64,000 nucleotides of DNA from Halomonas huangheensis (GTDB taxonomy: Bacteria; Pseudomonadota; Gammaproteobacteria; Pseudomonadales; Halomonadaceae). Of this stretch, positions 1 to 8,398 are shown piece after piece. Position numbers and translations under genes: made by a program. The first letter of the stretch is position 1, and every line of letters begins with the position of its first letter. The stretch spans positions 3,162,001 to 3,226,000 of the forward strand of contig NZ_CP013106.1 of assembly GCF_001431725.1 (NCBI RefSeq), read 5' to 3'. The notes under the pieces are model-generated. The model did not search any database and had not been told where the DNA came from. It saw only the letters and a program-made list of their open reading frames with translations.

Positions 1-2
1 AG

Positions 3-329
3 GCGCTGAGCTGGCGGTCGATCACTGAGGGAGACAGCCTGTTCCACTCAGATCAGGGAGCTCAGTATCGCAGTGAGGACGTGCTGAAAACACTGAATGG
101 GGCCGGCTTTACGATCAGCATGTCTCGGCGAGGGAACTGTTGGGACAACGCCTGTGCAGAGAGTTTCTTTTCTCTGATGAAGCGGGAGTGGCTGCATCAT
201 CTGGGGCTGGTGACGCGTGAGGAAATGAAGAAGGCGGTGAAATACTACATTGAAGAGTACTACGATGGAGTCCGCGCTCACGAGACCCTGGGCGGATTAA
301 CCCCCAGGGACTACGAGTTGGCGGCCTAA
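3..329 (+). CDS. IS3-family transposase OrfB, C-terminal part (5' end outside the window)
   Basis: The reading frame is open from the left edge and ends at a TAA. It shows the end of a retroviral-type integrase (rve) core: FHSDQGAQYRS carries the second catalytic Asp, and NCWDNACAESFFSLMKRE carries the catalytic Glu. This is typical of IS3-family OrfB, which cuts and joins the element's ends. Only about 108 residues are visible, so whether the full element is intact cannot be judged. The terminal inverted repeat follows just downstream. Confidence 0.9.
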   Translation, partial: ALSWRSITEGDSLFHSDQGAQYRSEDVLKTLNGAGFTISMSRRGNCWDNACAESFFSLMKREWLHHLGLVTREEMKKAVKYYIEEYYDGVRAHETLGGLTPRDYELAA

Positions 330-334
330 ACCGA

Positions 335-361
335 GGTGTCTACTTTTTCAGGGGCACACCA
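335..361 (-). repeat. Right terminal inverted repeat of the IS3-family element (probable)
   Basis: Read inward on the minus strand this begins TGGTGTGCCCCTGAAAAAGT. It starts with TG, as IS3-family ends do, and lies just after the transposase stop. The left end is outside the window, so the pairing with a left repeat cannot be confirmed. Host sequence appears to resume at about 362. Confidence 0.6.
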
Positions 362-363
362 GC

Positions 364-414
364 TCTTCCTTCTTCCTTCTTCCTTCTTCCTTCTTCCTTC
401 TTCCTTCTTCCTTC
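364..414. repeat. Heptanucleotide tandem repeat (TTCTTCC, about 7 copies)
   Basis: An almost perfect array of TTCTTCC lies between the IS end and the stop codon of the glutathionyl-hydroquinone reductase gene. The array begins directly after that stop codon on the minus strand. Such a polypyrimidine tract can slip during replication. No coding role is apparent. Confidence 0.9.
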
Positions 415-1422
415 TTACAGCTCGACCTTCCAGATTCCCTTGCCCTCCAATCGCTCGCGGTCATGCTGGCGCTGCAGGTCAAGATGCGGGCCAAGCGGTA
501 CGATGCGGTTGGGATTGATGGTCGCGTGGCTCATATAATAGTGGCGCTGGATATGGTCCATGTTCACGGTCTCTGCGATGCCAGGCCATTGGTAGAGCTC
601 ACGCAGATAGTTGGATAGCTGAGGAAAGTCCTCGATACGCCGTAGATTGCACTTGAAGTGGCCATGGTAAACCGCGTCAAACCGCACCAGAGTAGTGAAC
701 AAGCGGATATCGGCTTCGGTCAGCCATGCCCCGGCTAGATAACGGTGCTGTGACAGGCGCTGCTCGATACGCTCAAGCGCGTCGAACAGGGCGGTCACAT
801 GCTTCTCATAGACATCCTGACGCGTGGCGAAACCCGCCTTGTATACGCCATTGTTGATATGGTCATAAACATCAGCGTTGACCGCATCGATCTGCTCACG
901 CAACGGCAATGGATAAAGATCGAGACGATTGCCGGTCATTTCGTTGAAGGCGGTGTTGAAGATTCGTACCAGTTCAGCGGATTCATTGTTGACGATGCGC
1001 TGTTGCTGGCGATCCCATAACACTGGCACCGTCACCCGCCCGCTGTAGGACGCATCGGTCATGGTGTAGAGCTGATGGTGGAAATCGACACCATTGATGG
1101 CGTCACCACTGGAGCCCTCGTCTCGACGGTAGGTCCAGCCATCCTTGCCCATCAGGGGACTGACATGCGAGATCCCAAGGATGTCATCGAGCCCCTTTAG
1201 GCGCCGCATGATCAAGGTGCGATGCGCCCAGGGGCAGGCCAGCGATACATAGAGATGATAGCGCCCAGCCTCCGCAGGCAAGGCAGTCTGCCCATCAGGT
1301 CCTACGCTACCATCTGCCGTTACCCAGTCTCGAAGACGGGCTGATTCGCGCAGAAACTCACCGCCACTCGACTCGGTATCGTACCATTCGTCGTGCCAGA
1401 CACCTTTTACCAGCAGCCCCAT
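415..1422 (-). CDS. yqjG: Glutathionyl-hydroquinone reductase (GST omega/xi class, YqjG/ECM4 family)
   Basis: This cytoplasmic enzyme removes glutathione from glutathionyl-hydroquinones. The 335-residue protein has the family's N-terminal thioredoxin fold with the catalytic Cys in SLACPWAHR at about residue 63, followed by a helical GST C-terminal domain. The ATG at 1422 is chosen because AGGAG lies six bases upstream and the product then starts MGLLVKGVWHDEW; an in-frame ATG at 1440 is less likely. It is transcribed towards the IS element and ends at the heptanucleotide repeat. Its length is normal for the family and it appears intact. Confidence 0.9.
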   Translation of the reverse strand: MGLLVKGVWHDEWYDTESSGGEFLRESARLRDWVTADGSVGPDGQTALPAEAGRYHLYVSLACPWAHRTLIMRRLKGLDDILGISHVSPLMGKDGWTYRRDEGSSGDAINGVDFHHQLYTMTDASYSGRVTVPVLWDRQQQRIVNNESAELVRIFNTAFNEMTGNRLDLYPLPLREQIDAVNADVYDHINNGVYKAGFATRQDVYEKHVTALFDALERIEQRLSQHRYLAGAWLTEADIRLFTTLVRFDAVYHGHFKCNLRRIEDFPQLSNYLRELYQWPGIAETVNMDHIQRHYYMSHATINPNRIVPLGPHLDLQRQHDRERLEGKGIWKVEL

Positions 1423-1595
1423 TGCTCTCTCCTGAGTCATCGTAGGTCTGCCATCAGCATAAAATGATAAATTCGATCAACAAGCGCAGTATTTAGCACC
1501 AATCATTCGATTAAATTGAAACAAAAGCATCACGCCAGGTGATCCAGCAGCCCGTCAGGCCATAAACAATGCCAGCCTCTTGCGAGACGCCATGG

Positions 1596-2501
1596 CTATT
1601 CCTTGCCATCCTGGCCACAAGCGCGCACCGCTTCACGCAGTTTCTGGGCCATGGCGCGTGTCGCGGGGCCCGCACGATCGAGGTCACGATGAATCAATAG
1701 CATGGGAGCGAAGCGCTGACCTTCCGCCTGTAACGGCAAGGGCAGCAACCGGCCATCCTGAAGCTGCTGGCGAATGCGCGTTTCCGGCAGCCAGGCAAAC
1801 CCCAGGTTGCGCTCCAGCATATCCACCGAGGTGCTGATGTGGCTGACCGTCCAGCGTTGCTCAGCCTTGAGCCAGCCGGCATCCAGAGCACTGCGCGAGG
1901 AAGTATCGCGAATCACGATCTGGCGATGCTGCTCGAGATCACGCAGGTCCAGGGAGCGACCGAGTGCGTGTAGAGGATGGTCAGGGTGCGCCACGGCAAT
2001 GAAGGTCACCGTTACCAACGGGTCCCCCATATAGCCTCTGGCGGCCAGTCCGGAGACCACCAGATCAGCACGGCCATCATTGAGCATCTCGATGCCACCG
2101 TTGAGCACAGCCTCATGCAACTGTACCCGCACATGCGGATAGTCGGCAGAAAACGACTCCATGGCACAGGCCAGAGCATCGGCAGGAAATATCTGGTCAA
2201 CGCTGAGAACCACCTCGGTTTCCAGGCCTTCTCTCAAGCGTCCGGCGATATCTTCCAACGCATCAGAGCCTTCGAGCAACTGACGTGCCCGTCGTAACAA
2301 CAGCTCGCCTGCCTCGGTCAGCCGAACCTGTCGACCCACCGGCTCGAGGACCTTGACCCCCAGCTGCTCTTCTATCTTGTGTACTGCATGGTTCAACGTC
2401 GATGGACTCTTGTGGATAGCTTCCGCTGCCCGTGCGAAGCCTCCATGGTCCACCACCGCGGCCAACATCTGCCACTGTGCAAGAGTGACTCGAGACATCA
2501 T
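1596..2501 (-). CDS. LysR-family transcriptional regulator
   Basis: This is a DNA-binding regulator of about 301 residues. It has an N-terminal winged helix-turn-helix (about residues 4-62; FARAAEAIHKSPSTLNHAVH region) and a LysR-type substrate-binding domain. Two adjacent ATGs (2501 and 2498) follow an AGG; further in-frame starts up to 2666 would only add a tail unlike the family. The ligand is unknown. It is divergent from the M23 peptidase gene, but the downstream reductase gene at 415-1422 runs in the same direction and could also be a target. Confidence 0.88.
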   Translation of the reverse strand: MMSRVTLAQWQMLAAVVDHGGFARAAEAIHKSPSTLNHAVHKIEEQLGVKVLEPVGRQVRLTEAGELLLRRARQLLEGSDALEDIAGRLREGLETEVVLSVDQIFPADALACAMESFSADYPHVRVQLHEAVLNGGIEMLNDGRADLVVSGLAARGYMGDPLVTVTFIAVAHPDHPLHALGRSLDLRDLEQHRQIVIRDTSSRSALDAGWLKAEQRWTVSHISTSVDMLERNLGFAWLPETRIRQQLQDGRLLPLPLQAEGQRFAPMLLIHRDLDRAGPATRAMAQKLREAVRACGQDGKE

Positions 2502-2948
2502 CCTTTTCCCCGAGCTAGCGTAAAAGTTATTCCCGATAAAGCCACAAAAGGAGCGCACAATGCGTTCCATTTCCCGCGTGCGTGGCAAGGATCCGGCATC
2601 AACTCGAATGTTGCACAATTTTGTCGCAAACAGAATGCCTGCCTCGTCAAGGCTGATGTTTCTCATACACCGATATTCAGAAATTTCCTACATATTAGTA
2701 AGTTGCAGTTGATGGTTGCAATTCGGATGTAAACAGTGTCGAATACAAACAATTAACAAACAGTGTTCGAATAAATCCGCAACACTGCAATGACAACCTG
2801 AGATGGCCCCAGAAGCGGCATGAATGCTGGGTGCCATCCAGATTTCTGTATTTACATACAGTATAGGAACATCATACATCATGGGGTATGGTGGGTCGGC
2901 CTATGTATATTCCATTTATTCAACACAAGTTTTTATGGCCTTTTACCC
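2502..2948. other. Divergent regulatory gap between the LysR and M23 peptidase genes
   Basis: These 447 AT-rich bases contain no convincing gene. A direct repeat of the form AACAGTGT(T)CGAATA occurs twice, near 2727-2742 and 2759-2773, about 30 bases apart. A LexA-like palindrome lies at 2846-2861 and is annotated separately. The repeat could be a regulator-binding site for the LysR protein, but this is unproven. Confidence 0.6.
2846..2861. promoter_or_regulatory. LexA (SOS) box candidate
   Basis: CTGTATTTACATACAG matches the CTGT-N8-ACAG form of the gammaproteobacterial LexA box, with only two central differences from CTGTATATATATACAG. It lies about 88 bases upstream of the M23 peptidase start and overlaps a TATAGG sequence that could be a -10 element. 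LexA binding here would repress the endopeptidase gene until DNA damage. This is inferred from the motif alone. Confidence 0.6.
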
Positions 2949-4712
2949 ATGATGCGAATCATCCATTCGCTGCCCCGCACGCACAAGTTACTACTGTTAC
3001 CCGTTGCTACCATGGTCACAGTGCTGGGCGCTCACAAGATTGTTACGACATATGAAGACGTACAGCGCGACAAGCAGCCGCTCGATACTGTCCTCGTACC
3101 ACTAGCTGACAATGCCTCCCCTGGCCTTCCATCACTGGAACTTGGCCGAATCCCGGTAACGAACGCTCTTGATGTGGCGCTCGATGCCACCCGCGGGCAT
3201 GTGCCGATTTCGAAGCTTCAGGCAAGTGAAGTGGTTGACGTCAACTTCACCGACGCCATGCTTGCCAATTCTGACTTCGAAACAGCGATGCATGCCTCTT
3301 CGACGGCAAATGATACGCCGATGATGATTCTGAAAACCGGCGTCGCTTCCTCTCAAGAAGCGGCGCCGATTTCTGACGGCAGTGCCGTTCTTGATCAGAA
3401 TGCGCGGCAAATGGCAATCGCCATCGGTACCGTTGCCGGCGGCATTCTCGAAAGCAACGCCTTGCAGATTGCTGAAGCCACCTCCTATGAGGATGTCAGC
3501 GAGGATGAACTGGAGCTGTTTGACGAAGGTCCAGTAGTCCTCAATGAGGAAATAGCCGCTGACGAGCCATACGTCCCGACCTGGCAGACCTATCGCGTCA
3601 AGCAAGGGGACACCTTCACTGCGCTGGCAGAACACTCGCTTGGCCTTGGATATCGCGAAGCCATGGCGTTGCTCGATCAGATCCCTGACAAGGACATCGT
3701 TACTCGCTGGCGAGTCGGCAACACCTTCGAGTATCAGCTCGACAAGGAAGGTCACTTGCTCGCTCTGCGCTTGATGAAAGACGTCCGTGACGGCTACCTC
3801 ATTGAGCGTGGCGATACCGACAGCGAGTTTGAGGTTGCCACCATTGAACGTGCTGGCGAGGCCTCTCAGCGGCTCTATGCTGGCACCGTCAACGGTAGCT
3901 TCACTCGTTCAGCCCAGGCCGCCGGCTTATCCTCCACCGAAGTATCCGAGATGGCCAAGGTACTCGAGAAGAAACTCGATTTCCGTCGTGATACTCGCCG
4001 GGGTGACTCGTTCCGCGTACTGGTTGAATCCGACATCATCGATGGTCAACACCTCGACCCTCGTGTCCTGGCAGTATCCTATGCAGGGGAGCGCATGGAT
4101 CTAACTCTGGTGCGCAATCCAGAGGATAATCACTTCTATACGCCTGATGGCGAGAGCCTTGATCCAGCATTCAACCGTTACCCATTCAGCGGCAACTATC
4201 GGATCAGCTCCAATTTCAACCTTAACCGCCACCACCCGATCACCGGCCGCACCAGCCCGCACAAGGGTACTGACTTTGCCATGCCGATCGGTACGACGGT
4301 GGTCGCACCAGCGGCGGGCCGAGTCGAGATGGTGGGTAATCATCCTCTGGCGGGGCGTTACATCGTCATTCGCCACGACAATGGCTACAAGACCCGCTAT
4401 CTGCACCTGTCGAGCGCACTGGTATCCACTGGCGAGCGCGTCACCATGGGTGAACAGATCGCACGCTCCGGCAATACTGGACGCAGCACCGGCCCTCACC
4501 TCCATTACGAGATCATGGTCAACAGCAACCCGGTTGACGCAATGCGTGTCGCTCTTCCCGAGAACCGAAGTCTGAGTGGTGCGGCTCTCGCGTCTTTCCA
4601 GGAGGAAACCGCACCCGCAATGGCCGCTCTGGAAACTGGCAAACCTGGCACGGTGGTCGCGATGGCTGGTCCAGCCAATGCCAAGGAAGACACGGCAAAC
4701 GACGACAGCTGA
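2949..4712 (+). CDS. Murein DD-endopeptidase, LysM plus M23 (MepM-like)
   Basis: This is probably a periplasmic, membrane-anchored peptidoglycan hydrolase cutting peptide cross-links. The 587-residue product has an N-terminal hydrophobic segment (LLLLPVATMVTVLGA), a LysM/OapA-like domain at about residues 210-275 (YRVKQGDTFTALAEHSLG), and a C-terminal M23 (LytM) domain at about 430-535. The zinc ligands are visible: HKGTD supplies His and Asp and GPHLHYE supplies His. The ATG at 2949 (or 2952) places the membrane segment near the N terminus and lies after the presumed promoter and LexA box; the ATG at 2820 would precede them. A strong terminator follows. Confidence 0.9.
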   Translation: MMRIIHSLPRTHKLLLLPVATMVTVLGAHKIVTTYEDVQRDKQPLDTVLVPLADNASPGLPSLELGRIPVTNALDVALDATRGHVPISKLQASEVVDVNFTDAMLANSDFETAMHASSTANDTPMMILKTGVASSQEAAPISDGSAVLDQNARQMAIAIGTVAGGILESNALQIAEATSYEDVSEDELELFDEGPVVLNEEIAADEPYVPTWQTYRVKQGDTFTALAEHSLGLGYREAMALLDQIPDKDIVTRWRVGNTFEYQLDKEGHLLALRLMKDVRDGYLIERGDTDSEFEVATIERAGEASQRLYAGTVNGSFTRSAQAAGLSSTEVSEMAKVLEKKLDFRRDTRRGDSFRVLVESDIIDGQHLDPRVLAVSYAGERMDLTLVRNPEDNHFYTPDGESLDPAFNRYPFSGNYRISSNFNLNRHHPITGRTSPHKGTDFAMPIGTTVVAPAAGRVEMVGNHPLAGRYIVIRHDNGYKTRYLHLSSALVSTGERVTMGEQIARSGNTGRSTGPHLHYEIMVNSNPVDAMRVALPENRSLSGAALASFQEETAPAMAALETGKPGTVVAMAGPANAKEDTANDDS

Positions 4713-4746
4713 AGCATCATACTGTCGAAAGAGCCCTTGCTCTTCA

Positions 4747-4777
4747 GCAAGAAGCCCCGCCATGCGGGGCTTCTTGC
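4747..4777 (+). terminator. Intrinsic terminator after the M23 peptidase gene
   Basis: A perfect 13-bp stem (GCAAGAAGCCCCG with CGGGGCTTCTTGC) encloses a five-base loop. It lies 35 bases after the stop codon. The T tract is the stem's own TTCTTG, so termination efficiency is uncertain. Confidence 0.8.
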
Positions 4778-4895
4778 GTTCAGGTCCATGATGAGCTTCG
4801 TCGATATCAGGCCCTCCTCGTAACATCTATCGCAACCGTTCAATTCTCCTACCACGACCGCCGCCTCGGCTCATCTTGCTGGCCAGCCACCAGAA

Positions 4896-4923
4896 ATATA
4901 TGATTCATATATGTTTCGTATAT
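4896..4923. promoter_or_regulatory. Two overlapping 17-bp palindromes, probable operator of the parD-like/map operon
   Basis: ATATATGATTCATATAT (4896-4912) is a perfect palindrome around a central T. An imperfect copy, ATATATGTTTCGTATAT (4907-4923), starts exactly 11 bases later, about one helical turn. Together they end ten bases before the antitoxin start codon. Tandem palindromes in this position are typical of autorepressed toxin-antitoxin promoters, where the ribbon-helix-helix antitoxin binds. The binding protein is inferred. Confidence 0.65.
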
Positions 4924-4933
4924 CGAGGTAATT

Positions 4934-5140
4934 ATGGGCATCGTCAAGATCAGCGATGAACTACATGATGAAGTTCGCCGAGCCAGCTCGATCATGGTGC
5001 GTTCGATCAATGCTCAGGCCGAGTACTGGATCAAGATCGGTATGCTTGCGGAATCCAATCCGGGAATGACGTTCACGGAAATCATGCGTCAACAGATGGC
5101 ACCTGACGCCATCGAGTCAGAAAAGGCTGCTCATGAGTGA
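4934..5140 (+). CDS. ParD-like antitoxin-family protein
   Basis: The 68-residue product (MGIVKISDELHDEVRRASSI...) resembles the ParD-like family: a short N-terminal strand with helices typical of a ribbon-helix-helix DNA-binding fold (SDELHDEVRRASSIMVRSINAQAEYWIKIG), then a short tail. It probably dimerises and binds the palindromes just upstream. GAGG lies seven bases before the ATG. Its stop overlaps the start of the next gene by eight bases, so the two are translationally coupled. No ParE-type toxin is adjacent: the partner is a methionine aminopeptidase. Confidence 0.8.
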   Translation: MGIVKISDELHDEVRRASSIMVRSINAQAEYWIKIGMLAESNPGMTFTEIMRQQMAPDAIESEKAAHE

Positions 5141-5918
5141 GATTGTTATCAAGACCTCGGATGAACTCGCGCTTCTGCGTGAATCGGGTCGCCTGCTCGC
5201 CTCAGTGTTCTCCTGGCTCGACACTCAGATCGAAGTCGGGTGCACAACGATGCATATCAACCAGCTAGCCGAGCACTTCATCACCGAAACTCTGGAAGCG
5301 CGCCCCGCCAGCAAGGGGCAATATGGATTTCCATTTGTGCTCAATACCTCGGTCAATCATGTCGTGTGCCACGGCATTCCTTCCGAGACCACGACGCTGA
5401 AATCAGGCGATATCGTCAACGTCGACATCACGCTGGAAAAGAACGGATTCATCACTGATTCAAGCAAGATGTACATGATTGGTGAGGTATCGCCCTTCGC
5501 CCAACGTCTGGTGAACAAGACCTACGAAGCCTTGTGGGCGGGGATACGCCAAGTGAAGCCCGGTGCCACACTGGGTGATATCGGCCATGCCATTCAACGC
5601 CATGCAGAAGGTAATGGATACTCTGTAGTTCGAGATTACTGCGGACATGGGATCGGCAAGCAGATGCACGAGGAACCTCAGGTACTGCATTACGGCACCC
5701 CGAACAAGGGGGCTGTGCTCAAGGAAGGCATGGTGTTTACCATCGAGCCGATGATCAACCAGGGGAAAGCCAAGGTCAAAGTGAAACGCGATGGCTGGAC
5801 AGTTGTCACCGCCGACCGGAAGTTGTCAGCTCAGTGGGAGCACACAGTAGCTGTTACCGCAGATGGCGTCGAAGTGCTGACACTACGTGATGAGGAAGAT
5901 GGCCTTCAAGGCCCGTAG
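5133..5918 (+). CDS. map: Type I methionine aminopeptidase
   Basis: This enzyme removes the initiator methionine from nascent proteins. The 261-residue sequence keeps all the metal and catalytic residues of the type I family: the His of NHVVCHGIP, the two Asp in NVDITLEKNGFITDSSK, the His of CGHGIG, the Glu of FTIEPMIN and the Glu of QWEHTV. It therefore looks active. Genomes usually carry a housekeeping map elsewhere (often next to rpsB), so this may be a second copy; that cannot be checked here. Its overlap with a ParD-like gene suggests co-regulation. Confidence 0.95.
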   Translation: MSEIVIKTSDELALLRESGRLLASVFSWLDTQIEVGCTTMHINQLAEHFITETLEARPASKGQYGFPFVLNTSVNHVVCHGIPSETTTLKSGDIVNVDITLEKNGFITDSSKMYMIGEVSPFAQRLVNKTYEALWAGIRQVKPGATLGDIGHAIQRHAEGNGYSVVRDYCGHGIGKQMHEEPQVLHYGTPNKGAVLKEGMVFTIEPMINQGKAKVKVKRDGWTVVTADRKLSAQWEHTVAVTADGVEVLTLRDEEDGLQGP

Positions 5919-5991
5919 ACGCGGTCTACTCAGGGACTCAGGCACAGTCACCGCCTGAGTCCACGACTTCATGATGATATCCGCTGACGGA

Positions 5992-6684
5992 TCATGAGCG
6001 CCGCTTCTGCCAGTAGTTGATGCGTCGTACCAGCTCGTCCTTCCAGATCTGCGCCAGTGCCTCGACATTACGCAACTCATCCATGAGCGCTATATCCGCA
6101 CGCTTGTTCTCCAATACCCGCCAGGCAGCGGCAACACTCCACTGTTGTGGACCTCTCTCCACCCACTCAATCGTGGGCTGTGGGGGCACCCAGCCTTCTT
6201 CGACAACCCGCATCAACCACCCCATTCTGGCTTCGAGCATTAGCGTCCGCGCCATCCCGGGCACACCAATACGTGCATCGATCTTGGTACAAGGCTTACG
6301 TGGCTGGGTCACCTGCACCACCGCCTCGCCAATACGCAACACATCGCCGATGCGCATATCCTCTTCGCTGACGCCATAGGTCGAGATATTCTCCCCCAGC
6401 ACACCGGGCGCGAACGGTAATGACGTATCTGGATAACGCTGGCTCCAGTCCTGATAGTGGTCCGCGCAGTACTGACACAACGCACGGTCCACACCACCAT
6501 GATCCACCATGTTGGCCTGACTGTCTGATGACAGCCCCACACGGCTCAACCATTCCGCATCATGGGCGGCCACCTTGAAGATACCGCTCTTCTCACCAAA
6601 GCCCGGCAGTACTTGCGGGTCACTGACAAATGGGCCATGAATAGCCGAGAATACTGGCGCAGTGGATATTGACGACGCTTCCAT
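5992..6684 (-). CDS. MOSC domain protein (YiiM-like)
   Basis: The product is about 230 residues with a MOSC (molybdenum cofactor sulfurase C-terminal) domain. The conserved Cys is in VTQPRKPCTKI, and the YiiM-like C-terminal extension follows. MOSC proteins bind molybdenum cofactor and transfer sulfur or reduce N-hydroxylated compounds; the substrate here is unknown. The ATG at 6684 follows GGGAGG at 11 bases. A TTG at 6723 overlapping the preceding stop is an alternative start. It is the last gene of the ECF42 operon, although a separate promoter cannot be excluded. Confidence 0.85.
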   Translation of the reverse strand: MEASSISTAPVFSAIHGPFVSDPQVLPGFGEKSGIFKVAAHDAEWLSRVGLSSDSQANMVDHGGVDRALCQYCADHYQDWSQRYPDTSLPFAPGVLGENISTYGVSEEDMRIGDVLRIGEAVVQVTQPRKPCTKIDARIGVPGMARTLMLEARMGWLMRVVEEGWVPPQPTIEWVERGPQQWSVAAAWRVLENKRADIALMDELRNVEALAQIWKDELVRRINYWQKRRS

Positions 6685-6719
6685 GACTTTTGCTGCCTCC
6701 CTGCTTTCGGCCAACCGGC

Positions 6720-7967
6720 TCAACCCTTCGAGATTTCATCAATTCGTCGCTGCAGCAACTCCTGCTCCCGTGGGTGCGACGTCAGCAGCAACGCTCTGTG
6801 CCATGACTCCACCGCCCGCGCCTGCTGGCCCAGTCGATAGTGCATCTCGGCGCGAGCGACGTGCAGCCGATGATAGTCACTCAACTTACCACTTTCGAGT
6901 AGTTCATCAATCAGTGCCATTCCAGCCTCGGCACCTTGGTGCATGGAGATCGCAACGGCACGATTCAGCCTCACGACAGGCGTAGGGCTCACATCAACCA
7001 GCACATCATAGAGCGCCGATATACGGTCCCAGCGAGTCTGCTCAGAACTACCAGCTCGTGCGTGCTCGGCCGCGATGGCTGCCTGCAGGGTAAAGGCGCC
7101 AATCTCCCCGGCTTCGAGCGCTTGCCACAACCAATCAAGCCCTTCTTCGATCAGACGCGAATCCCAGAGCTGTCTGTTCTGATCTGCCAACAGCACCAGA
7201 TTACCGGAGGCATCGGTACGTGCGCTTCTACGCGACTCCTGCAACAGCATCAGCGCCAGCAACCCGAAACAATCAGCATCCGCCACCAGTTCACAGAGAC
7301 GACGACCAAGGCGAATGGCTTCACTCGACAGCTCAGCACGCGTGGCCTCTTCACCGCTGCTGGTGGAATAACCTTCCGTGAACATCAGATATATGACGTG
7401 CAGTACTGTATCCAGACGCTCGGCCAACTCACTGGATTCAGGTGCTGAAAACGCCACCTGACGATCACGTAGCCGCGCTTTGGCGCGCACGATACGCTGC
7501 GCGACTGTGGTCGGCTTGAGCAGAAAAGCTCGCGCAATTTCTTCGGTAGTCAGGCCGCAGACTTCCCGTAGCGTCAGCGCCAGTCGTGAGGTAAAAGCCA
7601 ACTCTGGATGACAGCACGTGAAGATCAACCGCAGCTCGTCATCCTCGATAGCCTGATCCACGTCGACTGGCGCGCTTTCCAGCTCATCGAGCAGCGGGTC
7701 AGAGGCATGTTCGAACCTGGCTCGTCGACGCAGACGATCAATGGCACGGTGATATCCAGTAGTCACCAGCCAGGCAGTAGGGTTATCGGGCAAGCCTTGC
7801 TGCGGCCAACGATCCAACGCGATAGCGAAGGCCTCGTGCATGGATTCTTCGGCGAGGTCGAAGTCGCATACGCGTCGCACAAGGCTCGCCAGCACTCGAC
7901 GCGAATGCTGGCGGTAGAGCACCTCCATATCAATACTCAGTTGCCGTTGCATGCGACCCTCACTCAT
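6720..7967 (-). CDS. ECF sigma factor, ECF42-type, with long C-terminal extension
   Basis: At 415 residues this is about twice the length of a standard ECF sigma factor. The N-terminal half has sigma region 2 (LVRRVCDFDLAEESMHEAFAIALDRW) and region 4 (LREVCGLTTEEIARAFLLKPTTVAQR). The rest is a helical, TPR-like extension (DUF6596 type) found in group ECF42, where it takes part in activity control in place of an anti-sigma factor. No anti-sigma gene is nearby. Neighbouring DGPF/YCII and VOC genes are the characteristic ECF42 partners. Starts at 7967 or at an in-frame ATG five codons later are both possible. Confidence 0.9.
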   Translation of the reverse strand: MSEGRMQRQLSIDMEVLYRQHSRRVLASLVRRVCDFDLAEESMHEAFAIALDRWPQQGLPDNPTAWLVTTGYHRAIDRLRRRARFEHASDPLLDELESAPVDVDQAIEDDELRLIFTCCHPELAFTSRLALTLREVCGLTTEEIARAFLLKPTTVAQRIVRAKARLRDRQVAFSAPESSELAERLDTVLHVIYLMFTEGYSTSSGEEATRAELSSEAIRLGRRLCELVADADCFGLLALMLLQESRRSARTDASGNLVLLADQNRQLWDSRLIEEGLDWLWQALEAGEIGAFTLQAAIAAEHARAGSSEQTRWDRISALYDVLVDVSPTPVVRLNRAVAISMHQGAEAGMALIDELLESGKLSDYHRLHVARAEMHYRLGQQARAVESWHRALLLTSHPREQELLQRRIDEISKG

Positions 7968-7996
7968 CTCGTTTCCACTGCCCTCTTCATTTCCAC

Positions 7997-8398
7997 TTAT
8001 GCCATGGCAGCTTCATCCAGGAACAGCGGTTCCCAGATATGGCCATCGAGGTCCATGAAGCTGTGGGCATACATGAACCCATGATCCTGAGGTTCACCAT
8101 TGGCCTGACCACCAGCATCCTGAGCACGACGCACGATCTCATCCACCGCTTCGCGACTATCCATCGACAATGCCACCAGCACTTCCGTCGCCTGATGCGC
8201 ATTACTGAGCGGACGCGGAGTAAATCCAGAAAAGAACTCGTGCGTCAGTAACATGACATGAATATGTTCACTGATGACCACGCAGGATCCCTTGTCGTCA
8301 GTGAACTGTTCATTGATTTCGAAACCCAGTTGCACATAGAACGCCTTGGCCGCCGGCAGGTCAGCAACTGGCAGATTGATGAAGACCTTGCGACTCAT
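7997..8398 (-). CDS. VOC-family (glyoxalase/bleomycin-resistance-like) protein
   Basis: The 133-residue product has the beta-alpha-beta-beta-beta metal-binding fold of the vicinal oxygen chelate superfamily. It begins RKVFINLPVADLPAAKAFYVQLGF and ends FMDLDGHIWEPLFLDE, with a potential metal-binding Glu near the end. The substrate is unknown. The start overlaps the preceding gene by four bases (ATGA), and the sigma-factor gene follows 29 bases later, so it is an inner gene of the ECF42 operon. Confidence 0.88.
   Translation of the reverse strand: MSRKVFINLPVADLPAAKAFYVQLGFEINEQFTDDKGSCVVISEHIHVMLLTHEFFSGFTPRPLSNAHQATEVLVALSMDSREAVDEIVRRAQDAGGQANGEPQDHGFMYAHSFMDLDGHIWEPLFLDEAAMA

Noticed and set aside
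1..361. Evidence for a larger genomic island
   Set aside because: Only the end of one IS element is visible; no integrase, tRNA boundary or shift in composition is seen beyond it.
3132..3755. Antisense frame inside the M23 peptidase gene
   Set aside because: No recognisable domain or ribosome-binding site; it mirrors the codon pattern of the real gene.
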